A DNA stretch of 64,000 nucleotides from Dipteris shenzhenensis (GCA_047967505.1 CM106539.1); one strand, 5' to 3'. Positions 47,266-60,070 are shown, counted from the stretch's first letter. The notes: generated from the sequence alone by a model not told the origin. Made by a program: numbers and translations.

Positions 47266-50200
47266 TTTTTTTGGGTGAAAATGTTGATGCTTTATATTAC
47301 AAAATAGCTTCCCCTAAAAGGGGAGCTCAAAGTACATCGGCTGAAAATTTCCGTACATGACAAGTATACATTGTAGTCTATGTAACGAGTTTGTAGGCAA
47401 TCAAAGAGAGATTGCTGCAAAGATCGTTTGAATAAAAGAAGAGTAGAAAAAGTATGATCACCAAAGACTCTGTGGTTTCTTAGTTTCTAACTTTCCAGAG
47501 AGTCCAGAGTGCCCAGTAGCAAACCATGAAAACAACAAATCAAAACTCCGGTCGGCGAGGAGAAATCTCAAAAAGCCAGAAAGATTTGCAAAAGGTAGCA
47601 TGAGGAAATCTCAATTGCAAATCGTTGCCGCAGAAGGGCCAAGCAATCACGGGTGTCAGGGCAGTGCCAAAAAATATGAGACACAAACTCCCTCAGAGCC
47701 AAACAATGACAACAAATAGTTGGAGCAATACGTCGGTGTGCTAAAAGCTATCTAGACGGGAGAACCCCCAATAGAGTTCTCCATAAAAAGACTTGTTGTC
47801 AAAGAGGGATCTTGAAATGCCAGATCTGCCTCAATCTTTCCGCCACCATTTGGCTAGACGATCCAAACACCAAATTTGATTTACCTGAGTTGTAGCCGAT
47901 AGTGGTGGAGGTAACAAAACTTTATATAAAGAGGAAACTGTAATATTGGACAGCTTCAAAGGACGAATGGACAAGTGTGAACCAATTTTGAACCTTGTCC
48001 TGAAGCTCTAGAGGGGGTATTGGCTGAAAAGGTAGGAGCATACGAGTAATAGCTTGCCATATAGGGTGATAATGCATCTCTAAACCATACTTTCCAGCAG
48101 CCAAAGGAAAGGAAAGGAGAGTGCCATCATCGTGTATGACATCAACCACATAATAGATCCCTTTCGAATTAAGAAAACATGAATGTCGGGGCTCCTGCAA
48201 GGTCAATAGGGGGGGGAAACTCGTGACCAGTGGATGCTCTCAACTCTCTCAGAGTTGCCCTGCAACGAGTCACGGCCATGCCAAGCCAAATGTGAAAGAA
48301 TATGCTTCCAATATGAAAACATTTGAGAAGCAATAGGGCAACCTTTGACCTTGCCTTCAATATGATCTAAAAGAAAGTCCCACTGAGTAGGCCACCAGTA
48401 ACCAAAGCAGAGGTGGTGACTTGTAAAAGCAAAAGCGCATAGGGTGATCACCATGTAAAAATCGTAGCATCATTGGCCTCTTATGAGCAAGAATATGCAA
48501 ATGAATATTAAGAATATTCAGTCGCCCATGCATTTTTGGCGAACATAACTGTTGTATTGGAAGCAAGCGCAAGATTTTCCTGCCATGTTTGGAACGCCAG
48601 AAGATGTCCATGATAATAAACATAAAGGAGGAAAGATCTCCTTTGCTAAAAAAGATTAAAGGCAAATAGAATTGAATGTAGGCCACCAAAATGGATTGAG
48701 CAATTCGGAGCCGAACATGCAAAGGCCAAGTGGCTAACTTCCAATATTCAAGCCTTTTATTTAATTTGGCAAGGACCCAATTAGTCTGTTGATGACGAGT
48801 AATCATCTAACCCAAAGGATAACCAAGATGGCATACCAGTTGAGTGGCGGGAAAATTTCCCCTGACCATAAAAGACTATGCCAGTCTTTAGAATGCAAAG
48901 GCAATAAGTGAGATTTCTGAAAATTCACATGATGGCCAACAACCAGCCCATACAAAGAGAGGGCTTGCATGAGTGAGGAAAGGTTTCTCTGAGTATTCTG
49001 TGGCACAAAAAAGGAATCATCTGCATAAGCCTGAGCAACCATAGGGCGACTTCCAGGAATCTTCCAACCATGTAACATGTTAGTCACCACTAAATGATCC
49101 ATATATTGAAGCATGGGATGCATGGCTATAGCATACAAAATGGCACTAAGAGGACAACCCTAGCGGACTAAACAATGGAGGGTCCGAGATGCAGAGATAT
49201 CTCCCGACAATATGCAAGAAGCTTTGCTGTCACTATAGAGGCAATAGATAATATGCTGCAATTATTTGACCAAAATCCAGGGCTTGCATGGTCTGCGCAA
49301 TAAAATCCCATTGGATTGTGTTAAAAGCCTTGGCACTGTCAACTTGCAACAAGAGGGCATCTTGCTTTGTGTATTTGGCATATTCGATGCCAAACATAGG
49401 CATTTGCAATATTATCAGTGATGTGCCTGCGACGAGGAACAAAACCATATTGTGTTGAATGAAGGCCATCATGGAAATATCCTTTGCAAGAGTGAAGATA
49501 GGCCTCGAGATAGGAGTGGGGTCACTTGCTATGAATGTAATGAAAAAGATCACTATCACCCCGAGTGTCCTAGATTGAGAAAGAAAGAAGAAAAACAAGT
49601 ATCCTTGTTAGAAGCTTCTTCAGGGGATGAGGAAAGAGAGGTCTAAACGTGGGCGTGGTAAACCAAAAGAAGAAGAAAAAAGCAAGGAAGAAGTAGATGA
49701 GGAACATCAGGAAGAGGAACACCATAGTAAGAAAAAGAAGGCATCTAGAAGGAGAATTAGCCAGTCAGACTTTCCTTTAGGACAAGGAATTGGAAGCTAT
49801 GACTTGTTGTCCGACCTTAAAGAAAAGGAAGCTCATATCACCTTTGGTCAATTACTTGCTTTGTCTCCAAAACTACGGAAGGAATGGGGAAAACTAGCAA
49901 GCACAAGGGTGTCAAAGAAGAAAAAGAAGTAAAGTGCCAATCCTGTTGTTCAAAAGGTAGATATAGATGTTGGTGATGATGTACCTGTGGTTGATGTGAT
50001 CATTGATGGTCAAGTGATTTCTAATGTGTACATTGATGGAGGTGCATCGATTAATGTCATGAGTGAGAAGACCATCTGCTTCTTATAAACAGACCTCCCA
50101 CCAAGAATTGTCTTTGATCACTGATCACTGTCTTCTCCTGCTTAAGCCCTTTCTTCCAAGAATTCGGCATGTGTTGATTGTTCCAAGTGCTATTTATCAT

Positions 50201-50300
50201 TTGTAGCAAAGTAGACTTCAGGAGATCCCACTATGCAAGAAAAAATTCAATAGTGAGACCATCCAAGCCACAGGAGATTTCCATCTACCATGTTAACATC
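47263..50300 (-). mobile_element. LINE, second family, copy 2, split by a gypsy piece
   Basis: Minus strand. The tail lies at 47264, zf-RVT (RRIAPTICCHCLA, SHIFWHCPDTRD) near 47720-47640, and the post-RT region at 48806-48357. RT has the catalytic AYADDSFF at about 49030 and the LLLQVDSAKAFNTIQWDF motif at about 49350. The RT finger region (CGLDGLTIEFFLA, MPNSWKKGL) lies at 50290-50130, separated from the rest by a plus-strand gypsy fragment (about 49490-50085). Multiple stops and frameshifts; no endonuclease or ORF1 seen. Confidence 0.8.
49490..50085 (+). pseudogene. Ty3/gypsy gag zinc knuckle and protease fragment
   Basis: Plus strand. A zinc knuckle C-Y-E-C-x4-H-x4-C lies at about 49529-49570. 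A Lys/Glu-rich linker follows, then LASTRVSKKKKK and a stop at 49930. The protease then reads DVPVVDVIIDGQVISN and VYIDGGASINVMSE near 50025, the active-site region in its D-G-G-A form. It has no LTR and sits inside the RT region of the minus-strand LINE. Confidence 0.78.
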
Positions 50301-50599
50301 CACAGAGTAAAGTTGCCGAATGCAGGGTAATCACTGATTAGAGGTGATTAGGCTTCATGATTTACTTCAATGGTTATAGCCATGGAAGGAGTATAGTACA
50401 AGCTCAGGGAGTTTGAGCCCCAAATACCCCAAGGCTAAAGATTGTAAGCAATGTGCACAAGTTGCAGGTTCCAGCTTACAGATTGTATGTTCTAGCTACA
50501 AGCTACGATTAAGTGTCTCGCGGGAGTTAAGCCTCGCCACTCTAGGTTTTGAGCCTCGTACATGGGGTTTGAATCACAAATAGCTTAAGGCTTGGAGGC
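50301..50599. other. Unrecognised sequence
   Basis: No gene or element recognised between the LINE RT piece and the putative gypsy LTR. GCCTCGT/GCCTCGC words recur near 50530-50560. Confidence 0.3.
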
Positions 50600-51207
50600 G
50601 TGAGGCTAACACAAGCGTTATTTGGGAGCCGGTTAGGAACACCTCCTAATGCCAGGTTTGTCCCAAGCGCTCTTATATGGTTAACACAAGCGCTATTTCC
50701 GCTAGTAGAAAGAGATGGAAAGAATAGCAATATGCCTTGGCACCCTACAAGCCCAAGAGCCTTTTATTGTAAAGAGAGCAAGTGTGCTAAAAGGAAAGGG
50801 TTGGCCCTCCCTTCAAAAGGTGACATGTATAAAAGACCAAAGGGTTGACTTTGGTCTTCATTATTGGTTGCACAAGTTTGAATACAAGCTCCCTCTTCTC
50901 TTCCAAGAGTGTTTTGGGTGTTCCCTTGTTTCCATTGTAGTGCCCTTGTGTTTGCCACTCCATCCCCTGTCACTCTTCTCTTCCCTTCTCCTTCTTCCTC
51001 CCTTCTCCCCTCTCTTCTCTCCTCTCCCCCTTTCCTCTTTCTCTCATGGAAACACATTGCAACAATTTGGAGGCCGCTTGAGTGACACATGATGTGGACA
51101 GCTCGTGCCTTGCATTGCTCTCACAAGGAGTAGCTTGGAGTGGAGGCTCCATCGGCATCTCTTCAACATCCCCAAAACATGTGAGTCACCGTCGAGACCA
51201 CACATTT
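50600..51207 (+). repeat. Putative 5' LTR of gypsy element D
   Basis: Holds a TATA-like ATGTATAAAAGACC at about 50826 and a long C/T-rich stretch at 50960-51045. It ends in CCACACA just before TTTTTGGCACCTGC (51204-51217), which resembles the TTTGGCGCC start of gypsy primer sites. The left end is not defined and no partner LTR is in the window. Confidence 0.4.
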
Positions 51208-51889
51208 TTGGCACCTGCTAGCGAATGAAGATATGCTTTTACATTGCACTAGTCTTCTTTTGTTATCTGCCCATTGCACAAGGCTTCAAGCTTAACTTGG
51301 AGCTTTGTTAGTGGAGTTGTAGGAGAGGAAAGGGTGAAGAAGTGAGACTTTTGGACGGAAAACTTTTAACTGTTGGAGAGTCTTTTTGATCATTTGAAGC
51401 TTGTTTTTTAGTGTTTTGAGTTGGTAGGAACTTAGTTTGTAAGATTGATAAGGAGTGCATGATGGCTAAACACACAAAAAACAACAAAAAATGATCATTC
51501 TTGCTGAATTTCAAAGTGGTTGTGTGGTAAAACTCACCCCTCAAGAAATCTTGCATTTTGGCTTGCAAAAGTTATTTTCTTTCAAGTTTTTTTCATCGAG
51601 TCGGTGGTGGACTATGTAGTATAGCATCCCCCTAGCATAGAAAAACCAGAATAGAAACTCAAAATCCCCCGAAAATCACCAAAAACCAGTCGACGTTCTC
51701 TATCCCCACGGGTCGACGCGTTAGAGCTATCCCACCGACCTGCGCCATAACCGTATCCCATAGATCAAACCTCGTTGACATGACGCCATAGCCATATCCC
51801 ACTGACCTAACTTCTGACCACCGCCTAACCCACCACCTTGATTAAATGCATGTCAGATTTAATTATCTTGCTGACCTGACAGCTGTTGA

Positions 51890-52165
51890 CCCGTGGCCAT
51901 ACCATTATCCCCGTGCCAGTTGCTATATCGTTATCTCATTGATTGGTGTCTTCAGTCATCCCCACGTCCGTGGCCATATTCATACCCCGCCGATCCAATT
52001 GTTCCACCGACTGGCGTGCTAAGCTCATCCCCACGCGCGTCGCCATAATTATTCCGCCAACCCCGTTATTCCTTCGACTGCCGCTATCTTTCTATCCCCA
52101 CGCCCATTGCCATAATTATTCCAGTGACCCTGTTATCCCTCCGACCACCGCTATCATTCTATTCC
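51890..52165. repeat. Degenerate minisatellite, period about 67-69 bp
   Basis: ATCCCCACG followed by GCCATA, ATTCC and CGACTGCCGCTAT-like words starts at 51958, 52027 and 52094, with weaker copies before and after (51906, 52158). Period 69 then 67 bp. It lies in the leader between the putative PBS and gag. Confidence 0.7.
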
Positions 52166-52302
52166 CGTGCCGGAAGATAGTGCTTCGAGCTACGCTCAGC
52201 CTACCTTTCGCCCTAGATCGGGATTTGGAAGCTCGATTCTTAGCTCCCACTCGGTAATAGGTCCCCAAAGAAGATCTATCTAGCTCCGACAAGACGGAGA
52301 GC

Positions 52303-53925
52303 TTGGACGAGGTAATGCAAGACCCCTCGGGTCCAAGGCCTTCCGAAGCCCCATTCACTAGTGTGGCCTCTCCCAACTCTCCCGCACCTTCGGTAGCATC
52401 CAAGCTAAGAGGTACGTTCTCCAACATGTTCGAACGTTTAGGCCGAACAAAGTCGGCAGATATGGAGAACCCCTTTGCCGACATGTTTCCAGGAAGGAAA
52501 GGTCAGCAACATCCAGCTCTAGAAATGCAGACTGGGACGGAAACCACCTTCACAGACCCATGATCCTCGTTTGCAAGACATCCCTAATGGGAATGCATGG
52601 ATGATGAAGATCCGTGGATGAGGGAATTTCAAGGGGATGACCCCAGCCGAGGGGATGCGAGGAACTTCCAAGGAGGGGCGCCTTATGAACCCCCAATAGC
52701 CCACGTGCCACCAACTTTCGTCAACTATGGGGCTCCCCAGGTTCCATGTTATCGCCCATTGCATGGAACCACATGCCCATGCCCCATGACCCACCCCCTC
52801 CTGGAGTACGTCCGTTTCCATTTATACCTATTGCATCGATGAATGTAGGCCTTGGTGCATTTGTTCCAATGCCGGCACCAGCAACTACATGGATACCACC
52901 ACCAGTGCTAGGTTTAAGGCCCCAACCCTGTGTCCCGTCAGGCTCTCAGCGGCATCACCCCCACCAGCTGCTCAAACAGTGTTAACTGATGAGGCAATGC
53001 GCATCTTGGTGAATGCCCTAGGAAGGGGGGCCACACCACCTCCACCCGCCCCAGTGTTTCCCGCAGGGATTGCGAATCCCTCGAGGAGCCGACCCATAGC
53101 TATCTCCAAGTTAATGACTGAATTCCTTGGAGAAGGAGACCTAGTCTCCCACGTGGAGCGATTTGAGAAAATTTGCAAAGCCTTTGGTGCTCTCGAGGAC
53201 CTAGAAATGGCCAATGTGTTTGGTCTCAGCTTGAATGGCAAAGCAAGACAATGGTATAGGGCTCTCAATCTAGAAGAGAAAGTCAACTGGGAGACGTTGA
53301 GAAAGGGCTTCATTGTGGGGTTTGCCCCTAGCGACCATAAATGGAACCCAATTAACCAGTTGTATGAGGTAAAACAAAACGACAAGGAATCCCTTATGGA
53401 TTACATAGCTAGGATCAAGCACCTCAATGCCCACTGTGAACCGTACGAGCGACGAACGATTGTTGCCCAACTTCCTCATTAGATTGACAGACTCGAAGCT
53501 GCTAATGGTGATGAATCCTACCTCCTTGGATCTATGCAGCAAGGTAGCCATCCATATAAGTGACAACATGATGGACAAGGCGAATACGGATAACACCCGA
53601 ATCCCTCAGAAATAGCTCCATCAGTTAGGTCTTCCAAGGTAGAAATGATTAAGAAGGAGACCAACAAGCCCAAGGGCTTGGATATGAGTGAGTTGGCCTC
53701 CAATTTGCTAAATTAGATAGGCCTATAGTGGAGGTCAGGAGCCTCCAAGGAGGTGCCAAGCAACCCCCACTTGTTTCCACGGAGAGACAATGTCTGGTGT
53801 GGGTATGCAACGATAACCATCCCTCCAATAAGTGTCTGCACCTGAGGGCAAGGCCGGCACTCTATTGCACACACTACCATAGGTGGGAAACCACGATACC
53901 TCCCAATGTCGATTTCTGAGGTCCC
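52303..53925 (+). pseudogene. Gypsy gag, broken
   Basis: From a Met-Asp-Glu-Val start at 52303, with stops near 52561-52590 and frameshifts after 52800. The Retrotrans_gag domain is intact in 52889-53482: FEKICKAFGALEDLEM, FGLSLNGKARQWYRAL, NWETLRKGF, QLYEVKQNDKESLMDYI. A degenerate zinc knuckle, YCTH-x-H then HDTSQC in a second frame, lies at 53869-53920. Gag forms the virus-like particle of the element. Confidence 0.85.
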
Positions 53926-54380
53926 TTTCCCAACCCATGTATCAAATGAGACCCCCATTAGCCCTAACAGCTCCGCCTAATCCTCTGAATACACAAGGTG
54001 GCCCTTTGGCTAGTTCAAGCCAGTACAGGAATCAGTCGGCTCCATTACCACACCAACTACACTCAGCCCTCAACCTCCATTACCTCGTATAGCTCCGGTC
54101 AATCAAGTGTTGTTAGAGAATTGCCTAGAGGAGATGGATCCTAATCACGGACCCCTTCACTACTACCCCTACAAGGAAGGAAGTGTCACCCTAAGTCACT
54201 ACCTCCTGTAAGAGGATCAACAAATCCCCGGGTTCCAGACCGCTGCTCCCATAAACTCAAGGGCGAGAGACCTAAACTTAGTCGCGTGAAGGCCCCTGAT
54301 TCAATGCTATACCTTCCAGGGCTCCCACGGGGCAAGTGAATGCCCCTACAGAGGTACTTCGAACCCTACGATATCATGCT

Positions 54381-57030
54381 TCAAGTGCCAGGGGTCGCAT
54401 TTCTTCTTGGACTGTCCCTATAGGTGTTGAATTGGACTCCATCCAATGTTTCTAGTAGCAAAGCTCTGATGGGATTCATCTTTTTTACTCGGTAGGGTCC
54501 TTGACCTAGATACTTCAGTTTCCCCTTGTGTACTTTGGCATTGTATAACAGGACCAAGTCACCTTCCTTGATGTCTTTAGCTTTAAGATTTATGTCAAAC
54601 CATGCCTTTCTTCTATGTTTTTCTATTGTCATGGCATGGTAGGCGACTAGTCTTATTTCTATATGCTTCTCCAACTGATAGAGTCTTTCTTTCAAGGATT
54701 CATGGTCTCCCATGCGTTCCTATACTGCTATGCGTAGGCTTGGTATGACAAATTCTAGTGGGACCACAGCTTCAAGGCTATACACCAATTGAAAAGGTGT
54801 GTTCCTTGTAATGACCTTGAGTGTGGTTTTGTGTGCCCATAAGGCTGCATTCAGTTTCTCTGCCCAATTAGAACACTGTGGTTCTACTACCTTGGTGAGG
54901 ATAATGCATAATATTTTGTTGGTGAATTCGGCATGTCCATTTCCTTGCGAGTAGTAGGGTGTGCTTTTTCTATGGATTACCATAAAGCCAGACAAGAGTT
55001 CTTGGATTACCGCATTGACAAAATGTGTGCCTTTATCCGACACAATTTCAATGGGGTATCCGAATCAGGTGATCACATTTTTGTATAAGAATCTTGTTGT
55101 GCTTCTGGCATCTGCCTTTCTGACTACTTTAGCTTCCGCCCATTTTGTAAAGTAATCAGTGGCCATAATGATGTAGCGTGCCTGTGTTCCTTTTGCTGTT
55201 GGATGGATGGGACCCACATAGTCAATCCCCATTTTTTAAATGGTTTTTGTGCAACAACTGTTGTTAGGGAATTGAAGTCTTTGTGTTGTGGTTTAGTAGT
55301 CCGTTGGCATACATCACAGCCTTTTACATATTCATAGGCATCTGCCCACAGTGTTGGCCACCAGTAGCCTGTGAGGAGAACTTTTCTTGCTGTGGCTTCC
55401 CCTTGGAAGTGTCCTCCTACAATGCCTTCATGGACTTCACTCAGGATTGGCATGATCTCATGAGGCATTACACATCTTCTTAATATTTGGTCCTTGCCCA
55501 TCTTGTACAGTTGTCCTACAATGAGTTGATAGGGTACAGCCTTTAGAATCAATTTTCTGGCATCTAATGCTTTCATTTCAGGGGGTGGTCTTCCTGTCAT
55601 TAAGTACCCAATGATATCTCCACACCACTCTGGAACAACATCTATTTGAAAAAGTGTGGCATCTAGTAAGTCGTCTTCTACTCCAGTGGCTTCTCCTCCC
55701 AACTTGACACGAGACATGTGATTGGCAATGTAGTGTTGGGTACCTTTGCGGACCACTATTTTGAAGTTGAATTCTTAAAGCAAGAGGAGCCATCTGGTTA
55801 TTCTTCCTATTGTACACGGACGGTTCACAAGATAAAGCAATGCTTGATGGTCGGTGTAGAAGACAAAATCATTTTCCAGTAGATAGTGCCAAAATTTCTT
55901 TACACTATACCATTGCTAGGGCTTCTCTTTCTGTGGTGGTATAGTTGATCTCTGCATCATTGAGTTGTCAACTGACGAAGTAGAATGGGTAGTCTTTCTT
56001 ATGTTCACCAGGTTGACAAAGCACACTCCCAATTGCACACTTGGATCCATCAGTATGAACATGAAAATCAATATCCCAATTGGGAGATATAAGGATGGGT
56101 GCTGTGATTAGGCATCACTTTAAAAGCTTAAAGGCTTGGTCGCACTCTTCGGTCCATAAGAATTCCACTCATAATTTGTAAAGTGGTCTAGCTATCATGG
56201 CATACCACAATATAAATATTCTATAATAGCCGGCATGTCCCGTAAAGACTTGTACACCTTTGGAATTTGTAGAAGGAGGCAATTCCATGATGATTTTGAT
56301 TTTGTCCATGTCAGTTTGCAATCCCATGTTGAGAGACAATGTGTCCCAAAACAACTGTGTGGGTGACCATGAACTGGGATTTTGTTGGATTTAGGGAGAT
56401 GCTGTACTCCTTGCATTTGATTAGTACTACTTCAAGACATTTAAAGTGGTATTTTTTGTTTGAATGGATGCACAAATCATCCAAGAACACCTGTAAAAGC
56501 TTATTCATAATTGACTTGAAAGCTGTGAACATGACTCGCTGGAATGTGGCTGGGGCATTACAAAGGCCGAATGGCATGACTCTATATGCAAAAATACCCC
56601 ATTCTATAACAAATGCTATTTTTGATTGGTCTTTAGGAGCAATTTGTACTTGGTTACAACCATTGAAGCCATCCAAGGAGTTATATATTTTCGGAACCTG
56701 CCACTTTTTCCAACATTGTTTCTGTTAAGGGTAGGATATAGTGATCCCTAATTGTGGCAGCATTCATATTTTTTAAGTTTACGCATATTCTAAGCTTCTT
56801 GTTGTATTTAGGCACAATGACGATGGGTGAAACCCAATCAGTGTGCTCTATCTCGTAGATGAATCTGGCATCTAGGAGTTTTTCCAGCTCGTCTCATAAA
56901 CCATGGTGCCTATATGATCTTCAATTTTAGCATTCTCAGCCTCTGTTTCTCCCAAGGAAAATCTGAGTCATCATTGGTATGGGTACCTCTTCAGGTTCAT
57001 TATCCCACTCGAGGTCAGCCATAAAGAATG
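54381..57030 (-). pseudogene. Ty3/gypsy pol E: RT, RNase H, integrase
   Basis: Minus strand, from 57030. RT: CVNLKNMNAATIRDHY, DGFNGCNQVQIAPKDQ, FVIEWGIFAYRVMPFGL, APATFQRVM, and the catalytic VFLDDLCIHS near 56480. RNase H: HTDGSKCAIGSVLCQPG, NYTTTEREALAMVYSVKKF, FYTDHQALLYLV. Integrase: the HHCC zinc finger (H-x3-GGHF, GCDVCQRT) at 55480-55290, and the catalytic D, D, E in ATDYFTKW, SDKGTHF and GHAEFTNK. The C-terminal domain (KEGDLVLLYN, KYLGQGPYRV) ends near 54400. Stops and frameshifts separate the parts. No LTR seen. Confidence 0.9.
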
Positions 57031-57498
57031 GCATCTCTAGGCAGGAGATCAGTGACAGGTTACTGTTTCTCACTTGGATCTGGAGCTGTGTCATGGGTCA
57101 GCAAGAAGCAACCCACAGTTGCTCTTTCTCTACCGAGGCTGAGTACAAAATCAGCATGTTTTGCTTCTTGTGAGGCACTGTGGTTGAGGAGGATTTTAGG
57201 GGACATGGGTGCAGTGTAGAACAAGCCTACGCAGTTATCATGTGACAATCAGAGTTGCATGGCGATTGCAAAGAACCCTGTGTTCCACGCTCGCACAAAA
57301 CACATTGAGATTCAATATCACTTTGTACGCGAGCTCATCATGGATGGGGAGGTCGACTTGGTATACTGTCCGACTACAGATAATGCTGCGGACATCTTCA
57401 CGAAGGCTCTTGGAAGAGACTTGCTGGAGAGGCATCTTCATCGACTTGGCATTGGACCGAAAAAGCAAGTTCACTTGCGGGTGGACATTAAGGGGGGG
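57031..57498 (+). pseudogene. Copia F RNase H and polypurine tract
   Basis: Plus strand. [29 protein letters not shown], quoted in parts as [16 protein letters not shown] and [10 protein letters not shown], then [52 protein letters not shown] and LLERHLHRLGI. One frameshift in the STEAEYK region. Ends with TTAAGGGGGGG (polypurine tract) at 57488-57498. It is truncated upstream by the gypsy pol. Confidence 0.9.
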
Positions 57499-58130
57499 TG
57501 TTAGATATCAATGCTCCACTCTTGTGTAACTATGCAGGAACTAGCTAACTCTACTTGTAAGCCCCCCATATGAGGAGAAGGCATTTGAGTAGCTCAGTTA
57601 TCCGGTAGGTACCGGTTTGGACACCAGATGGGGGCCATGTGTGGCCTAATGGCTGGACAGCTTTAGATAGAGTTGGCACACTGCCAACTAGGCTACATGC
57701 AAGTGCGAGAAGGCATCCCATGACTGACTGCACTGAGGGTAGATGGAGCATTTCCTAGGGCAGCCCACTCTCGGGTTGCGGGGGCCCATTTTGAGCCCTA
57801 GATGATCTCGGATGGCTCTGGGCCGAACGGACACCGTAGGTTAGTTGCTCTATTTTGTGCCACGGTTCTATCATGTGGTCGGTGGCCTATTTTGAGACCG
57901 ACCTCCAGTCAGCCGGTTTGGGTGGACTGGGTCGGTCACCCAATTGGACCTAACTGACTACGAGTGGTGGCTATATAAGAGCAAGCCCGTGAAGCCCATT
58001 ATCATCACTGGCTACAACCACCCTGATTCCTTAGCATCCAGTCTCCGTCCTCTACTATTTCTAGCATGCCATTGATGCTTCTTTCACAGGAGTGCACGGC
58101 TGGGAGGCAGTGCCATCTATTGTATCAGTT
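57499..58130 (+). repeat. 3' LTR of Copia F
   Basis: Starts TGTTAGATATCAATG straight after the polypurine tract. CTATATAAGAGC at 57971-57982 is a clear TATA box. The 3' end is unclear, at TTTCACA (about 58091) or GTTTTACA (about 58132). The partner LTR is not in the window. Confidence 0.75.
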
Positions 58131-58479
58131 TTACAGTAATCAAATTTTTGATTCTCCATACTATCTGTTTTTCTCTCTTGCATACGAGATCCTGTTATCT
58201 GTTGAGCATAGATGTTGTATTGTTTTCTTACAATGGTCTGTTGTGGTTTCAATTAACATTCACTTAATATTTATATGTTCTTCCATTGTAGTATCTTTGG
58301 AATTTTATTTTATATGTTGTTGTCAAAGCTCATTTTTTCATATGCAACAATTGCTATTGCTAGTTTTGTATAGTCCTAAAGCATGAACGGTTCAAAGGTA
58401 AAGAAGCCCTTTAGCCACGATAGAAGACAAACCCTTGGGATCACCAACTAGGGCATCGGCCCCCCTATAGAGAATTCGT
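58131..58479. other. Unrecognised sequence
   Basis: AT-rich spacer after the Copia LTR. Nothing recognised. Confidence 0.3.
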
Positions 58480-60070
58480 TCCAAGTAGCACTAAAAAATT
58501 AGAACACGATAGAATAACAAACTAAATGCTTTATCGGCTCAATTGTTGACCTATACAAGGGACAAAGAGGAAACACCTGAACCCATTCAGCCATACAATC
58601 TCAAATTGAAAACCAATTAAAAAGGAATTTCCATAGCATAAACTTAGCCTTCCCCCCCCCAAGCACTAGCCAGACCTTCTCAAGTCACCTCCACCTCCAC
58701 CTCCATCCATCCGCATAGAATGAGGAGCATCTATCATTAAGCCTTCCCAACAAGGATATGTCAAATAAAACAACCTTATCCATGTTGATTTCTATAGAAA
58801 GTCATCCTGATCCCAAAGATCATTGATTACACACCCAATGAGGGCTCACCACATGATTTAAAGACCACGAGTCAAGCACTTAACTCATCCACTCCTCCAT
58901 TAGGAACACCCCCTCCTACGTCATCTCGAACTTGACCTAAAGGACTTCCAAAGGCTTCCAACCAATGCAACAACAATCCCACAACTACAACCATAGTCTC
59001 ACACCTTTAATCTCAGTGAGGGGGTTTACTTGCCCAAGTAGCAATCTTCCCTACCAAACATTTTCCAACAAACTCTCACCCCCCCAAAGACACTTTCTCC
59101 CCCTCCTTTGAATGCTTGAGACTCAACACTCTTCCACACGTCAAAAGACACATAACCAAATTTGAACCATTGACTTTAAATGGGAAAATGGATATTAATT
59201 TTGCAGCATTACACTCAAAGACTGTAGGCAACCAGTGACATAAAAAGAATGGTGTACCCAAACCACCTCGACACTTTAATATTTTCAATGTCTCCCATGG
59301 GATGAAATGCATTTGTCTCCTATCTCTAACCTCTACCTATAGAAACCTTTTGAAGAGTTCCTCAACTTCCAACTAGAGGGTTTTTTAAAAATCCCACATG
59401 GAAGCCGAGAAAACTGTAGTAGCACTAAGCACATGTTGGACCCATGTTGAATGACCAAGATCCTACATTCTAGCCCAAGCATTTACCATGCCAAGTCTGG
59501 AGCTTCTCCCATAGCTTTTCCCAAAACCAACCAAGCCATTTTTAAATTGATATGGTAGCCCCAAAAGTGGCACCAAGGTATTAGTTGATCTCATCTCTCT
59601 AACCCAATGCACATGCAAACTCTTTACACAATCTTCTCTACCATCCACATTGGTCCACAATGTAAAAGTTTCATACTAGCTCCATAAGCCTCATAGAAGA
59701 TATGAAGTATGGCCAACAATTACTCCACCATGTCCTTAACCACTGTAGAAACCACAATAATGTCATCCACAAAGAGTCAAGCACAAGATTTTTTCCTTAA
59801 AGGCAATTTCAAACCCTCCAGTAACCTTGCACTCGTCCCTTTCGTAATCAAAGTCATAGGAGGAACAACATACATACAACAGAGGGACTAGTGGGAGACC
59901 CTCACCTATACAACACAAAGTGACCCACTGCTCCCACGCTCACACATAACACAGTTGAAGCATTCCAAATAGTGTCCTTACCATGCCAACAAAGGCCTCA
60001 CCAAATCCTAATTGATGTAAGACTCTGTAAATGAAGTCTCAATCGACACAATCCTATGCCTTGGCCAAAT
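58480..60070 (-). mobile_element. Degenerate LINE, third type: RT to zf-RVT
   Basis: Minus strand, read across many stops. RT: HLAKA-DCVD-DFIYRVLHQLGFGEAFVGM (60070-59990), the catalytic LFVDDIIV near 59780, then LGLPYQFKNGLVGFGKSYG (59560). ECNAAKLISIFPFKVNG and MHFIPWETLKILKCRGGLG (59312-59250) are the usual post-RT WE-PK-GGLG segment. KAKFMLWKFLFNWFS and CPLYRSTIEPIKHLVC (58650-58520) are the zf-RVT region. 5' part missing. Distinct in sequence from the other LINE families here. Confidence 0.75.

Larger units (their letters stand above)
51208..54375 (+). mobile_element. Ty3/gypsy element D: leader and gag
   Basis: Plus strand. A long leader (51208-52300) with a minisatellite is followed by gag (52303 to about 53925) and a tail of short frames. 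No protease, RT or integrase follows. At about 54375 it abuts, head to head, the 3' end of a minus-strand gypsy pol. The gag type and long leader fit a large non-chromovirus gypsy, but the clade is uncertain. Confidence 0.65.
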
